Shown here piece after piece: positions 62,010 through 64,000 of a stretch of 64,000 nt of DNA (its first letter is position 1; every line of letters starts with the position of its first letter). The notes under the pieces were generated by a model that was not told the origin of the DNA, did no database searches, and saw only the letters and a list, made by a program, of their open reading frames with translations. Origin of the DNA: Pseudomonadota bacterium (GTDB taxonomy: Bacteria > Pseudomonadota > Gammaproteobacteria > Steroidobacterales > Steroidobacteraceae); NCBI GenBank assembly GCA_021807675.1, contig JAKBCR010000002.1:22803-86802 (forward strand), read 5' to 3'. The translations under genes were made by a program, and so were the position numbers.

Positions 62010-62119
62010 GCGCGCCGCTTCGCGCTGCGGGACCGGCGGTCCGCCGCAGCCTCTGCGAAGCTTGGGGTCGCTCTGGGCTCTCAAGGGCCTCAGGCCCGAC
62101 GGCCCGCGAAGCGGCGCGC
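62010..62119. repeat. 15-bp perfect inverted repeat bracketing an 80-bp hairpin-rich spacer between ftsZ and lpxC
   Basis: GCGCGCCGCTTCGCG (62010-62024) / CGCGAAGCGGCGCGC (62105-62119); inner GGACCGGCGGTCC. Confidence 0.8.
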
Positions 62120-62184
62120 CGCGGTCACGTTATCCGCGGACTGCTCAGCTCGTTGAGAGACTAAGGACTTACGCAGCTATAAAG

Positions 62185-63111
62185 ATGATCGGTCAGCGGA
62201 CGCTCAAGAATTCGATCCGCGCTACGGGCGTCGGGCTTCATACAGGCAAGAAGGTCCTGATGACGCTCCGTCCGGCTCCTCCTGATACAGGAATCGTGTT
62301 CCGGCGGACCGATCTGCCCCAGCCGGCGGAGGTGGCGGCGCACGCGGAGAATGTCGGCGATACCATGCTCGGGACGACGCTCTTGCGCGGTAATGCGCGG
62401 GTGTCCACCGTGGAGCACCTGCTGTCGGCTTTCGCCGGCCTAGGGATAGACAATGCCATCGTGGAGCTGTCGGCGCCAGAGGTGCCGATCATGGATGGAA
62501 GTGCCGGGCCGTTCGTCTTTTTGCTTCAGTCGGCGGGCATCGAGGAGCAGCACGAGCCGAAGTACTTCATCCGCATCAAGAAGCGGATGCGGGTGCAGGA
62601 TGGAGACAAGTGGGCGGAGTTCAGTCCCTTCGGCGGCTTCAAAGTGAACTTCGAGATCGAGTTCAGTCACCCGATTTTCAAGCGGCGGGCGCAGAGGGCG
62701 TCGATGGACTTCTCGACGACTTCCTTCCTGAAAGAGGTGAGCCGGGCGCGTACGTTCGGATTCATGCGGGACCTGGAATCGCTCCGGGCACGCAATCTCG
62801 CGCTCGGTGGCAACCTGGACAATGCGGTCGTGCTGGACGACTTCCGGGTGCTCAACGAAGATGGGCTCCGGTATGAGGATGAGTTCGTCAAGCACAAGAT
62901 CCTGGATGCCATTGGGGACCTCTACCTGCTCGGGCACAGTCTGATCGGAGAGTTCAGCGGGCACAAATCGGGACATGCGCTGAACAATCGGCTGTTGCGG
63001 GCATTGCTCGCGGACCCGAGCGCGTGGGAGAAGGTGGCGTTTCAGTCCTACTCGGACGCGCCCATCTCCTACATCGACGCGCCAGCGCTGTCCGGGGCCG
63101 GAGGGAGCTAA
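62185..63111 (+). CDS. lpxC: UDP-3-O-acyl-N-acetylglucosamine deacetylase
   Basis: [31 protein letters not shown]...[22 protein letters not shown]...[21 protein letters not shown]...[17 protein letters not shown]. Confidence 0.97.
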   Translation: MIGQRTLKNSIRATGVGLHTGKKVLMTLRPAPPDTGIVFRRTDLPQPAEVAAHAENVGDTMLGTTLLRGNARVSTVEHLLSAFAGLGIDNAIVELSAPEVPIMDGSAGPFVFLLQSAGIEEQHEPKYFIRIKKRMRVQDGDKWAEFSPFGGFKVNFEIEFSHPIFKRRAQRASMDFSTTSFLKEVSRARTFGFMRDLESLRARNLALGGNLDNAVVLDDFRVLNEDGLRYEDEFVKHKILDAIGDLYLLGHSLIGEFSGHKSGHALNNRLLRALLADPSAWEKVAFQSYSDAPISYIDAPALSGAGGS

Positions 63112-63167
63112 CTATCGGTGGGCGGCCGCCTGCTACCCGGCCGGTTGCGGCGCCGGGCTGTTTCGCG

Positions 63168-63821
63168 GTGGTGATGCTCGTTGGCTCGTGGCTGGCGCCG
63201 GCGGCGTGGCCCGCAACGCGCGCGCCAGCCGCAGACGCACTGGGTACGCCGGCGCAGCCGCTGGTCGTGCAGGCGGTCTTTTCCTATGTCGACTACAAGA
63301 CCGACACGGCGGTCTTCAAGGACGTCGCCATCTCACAAGGCGACACTCGAGTGAGCGCCCGGCAGGCTCAGGCGGCGGGACTGGGCTTCGGCAGCAGCAG
63401 GTGGACGTTCGAAGGCAACGTCATCATTCTCATGCGGAGCCGGGGGAGGCTCAGCTCCCAGCGGGCGATAGTCGAGTTTCGCAATAACCGTGTCACGCGT
63501 GCGACGGTCACCGGAAGCCCTGCCGTGTTCGAGGGGCAGCGCGGGGGCTCACGCCCGGCGGTGCAGGGCCACGCCGATCGGATCGTTTACGACTCCAAGC
63601 TTGACACCGTACGCCTCTCGGGAGAGGCATGGCTGTCGGGTGAACACAACGAACGGCTCAGTGGGCCTCTGCTCATCTACAGCATTCGCAACCAGAGCCT
63701 GGAAGCCGTCTCGTCGGGGTCGGGTCGGAGGGTCCACATCACCGTCATCCCCCAGGCACCGCGCGAGTCCGCCTCCAGGAGGCGCTCGACGCCGCCCACG
63801 AGGGCTGCAGGCCCCCGATGA
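63168..63821 (+). CDS. Second LptA/OstA-family protein (paralog of lptA at 26708-27505)
   Basis: FSYVDYKTDTAVFKDVAISQGDTRVSARQAQAAG...RWTFEGNVIILMRSRGRLSSQRAIVEFRNNRVTRATVTGSPAVFEGQRGG...GHADRIVYDSKLDTVRLSGEAWLSGEHNERLSGPLLIYSIRNQSLEAVSSGSGRRVHITVIPQAP aligns along its length with LptA. Confidence 0.82.
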   Translation: MVMLVGSWLAPAAWPATRAPAADALGTPAQPLVVQAVFSYVDYKTDTAVFKDVAISQGDTRVSARQAQAAGLGFGSSRWTFEGNVIILMRSRGRLSSQRAIVEFRNNRVTRATVTGSPAVFEGQRGGSRPAVQGHADRIVYDSKLDTVRLSGEAWLSGEHNERLSGPLLIYSIRNQSLEAVSSGSGRRVHITVIPQAPRESASRRRSTPPTRAAGPR

Positions 63822-63876
63822 GTGCGGCGACGCATACCCCGCACCGGGGCCGACATCGGTCGATGGGAAACTACTA

Positions 63877-63991
63877 AGAAACGCTGGATCGGGGCATCCT
63901 GCCCCGCCCAGCGTGCCTGGGGCAAAAAGCGCGGTTTTTTGCCCCAGGCTCCGCCACCTGCGGCGGCGGGGCACAGTCCCTGTGCCTGGGC
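63877..63991 (+). repeat. R1 structured repeat, copy 4 (may continue past the window edge)
   Basis: ACGCTGGATCGGGGCATCCTGCCCCGCCCAGCGT + GCCTGGGGCAAAAAGCGCGGTTTTTTGCCCCAGGC (63915-63949) + GGCACAGTCCCTGTGCC. Confidence 0.88.
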
Positions 63992-64000
63992 ACCGGCTCG

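Overview
This 64-kb, GC-rich window looks like the chromosome of a gammaproteobacterium (inferred from gene order: rpoN/lpt/kds block, petBC-sspAB, full dcw cluster ending in lpxC). Most of it is dense housekeeping sequence. In order it contains: a REC-domain protein; K+-independent-type H+-PPase with PPi-type phosphofructokinase; adk; rnd/mpl; CPBP protease; a surface-polysaccharide island (DUF5672-like protein, two paralogous GT9s around a GT4, Wzi-like protein); cpdA-like phosphodiesterase; gap-pgk-pyk; patatin; rapZ-hpf-rpoN-lptB-lptA-lptC-kdsC-kdsD; ibaG-murA; gnd-zwf-pgl; DegS-like protease; petBC-sspAB; RNase P RNA; rsmI-lpoA-yraN; mraZ-to-lpxC; and a second LptA-like protein. I saw no CRISPR array, tRNA, prophage or IS element. 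The most unusual content is between genes. At least three families of interspersed structured repeats (called R1, R2, R3 here), plus a weaker fourth (R4), sit at gene ends and operon junctions. Copies differ by paired, compensatory substitutions that preserve the hairpins. R3 presents CAGGATG/CAGGAG motifs in apical loops, resembling CsrA/RsmA-binding decoys (a hypothesis only). Other points: a divergent LptA paralog after lpxC, a petBC operon without petA, an rpoN locus without ptsN, a canonical MraZ box, and inverted repeats inserted at the ftsW-murG and ftsZ-lpxC junctions. All similarity statements are by eye; no database search was run.
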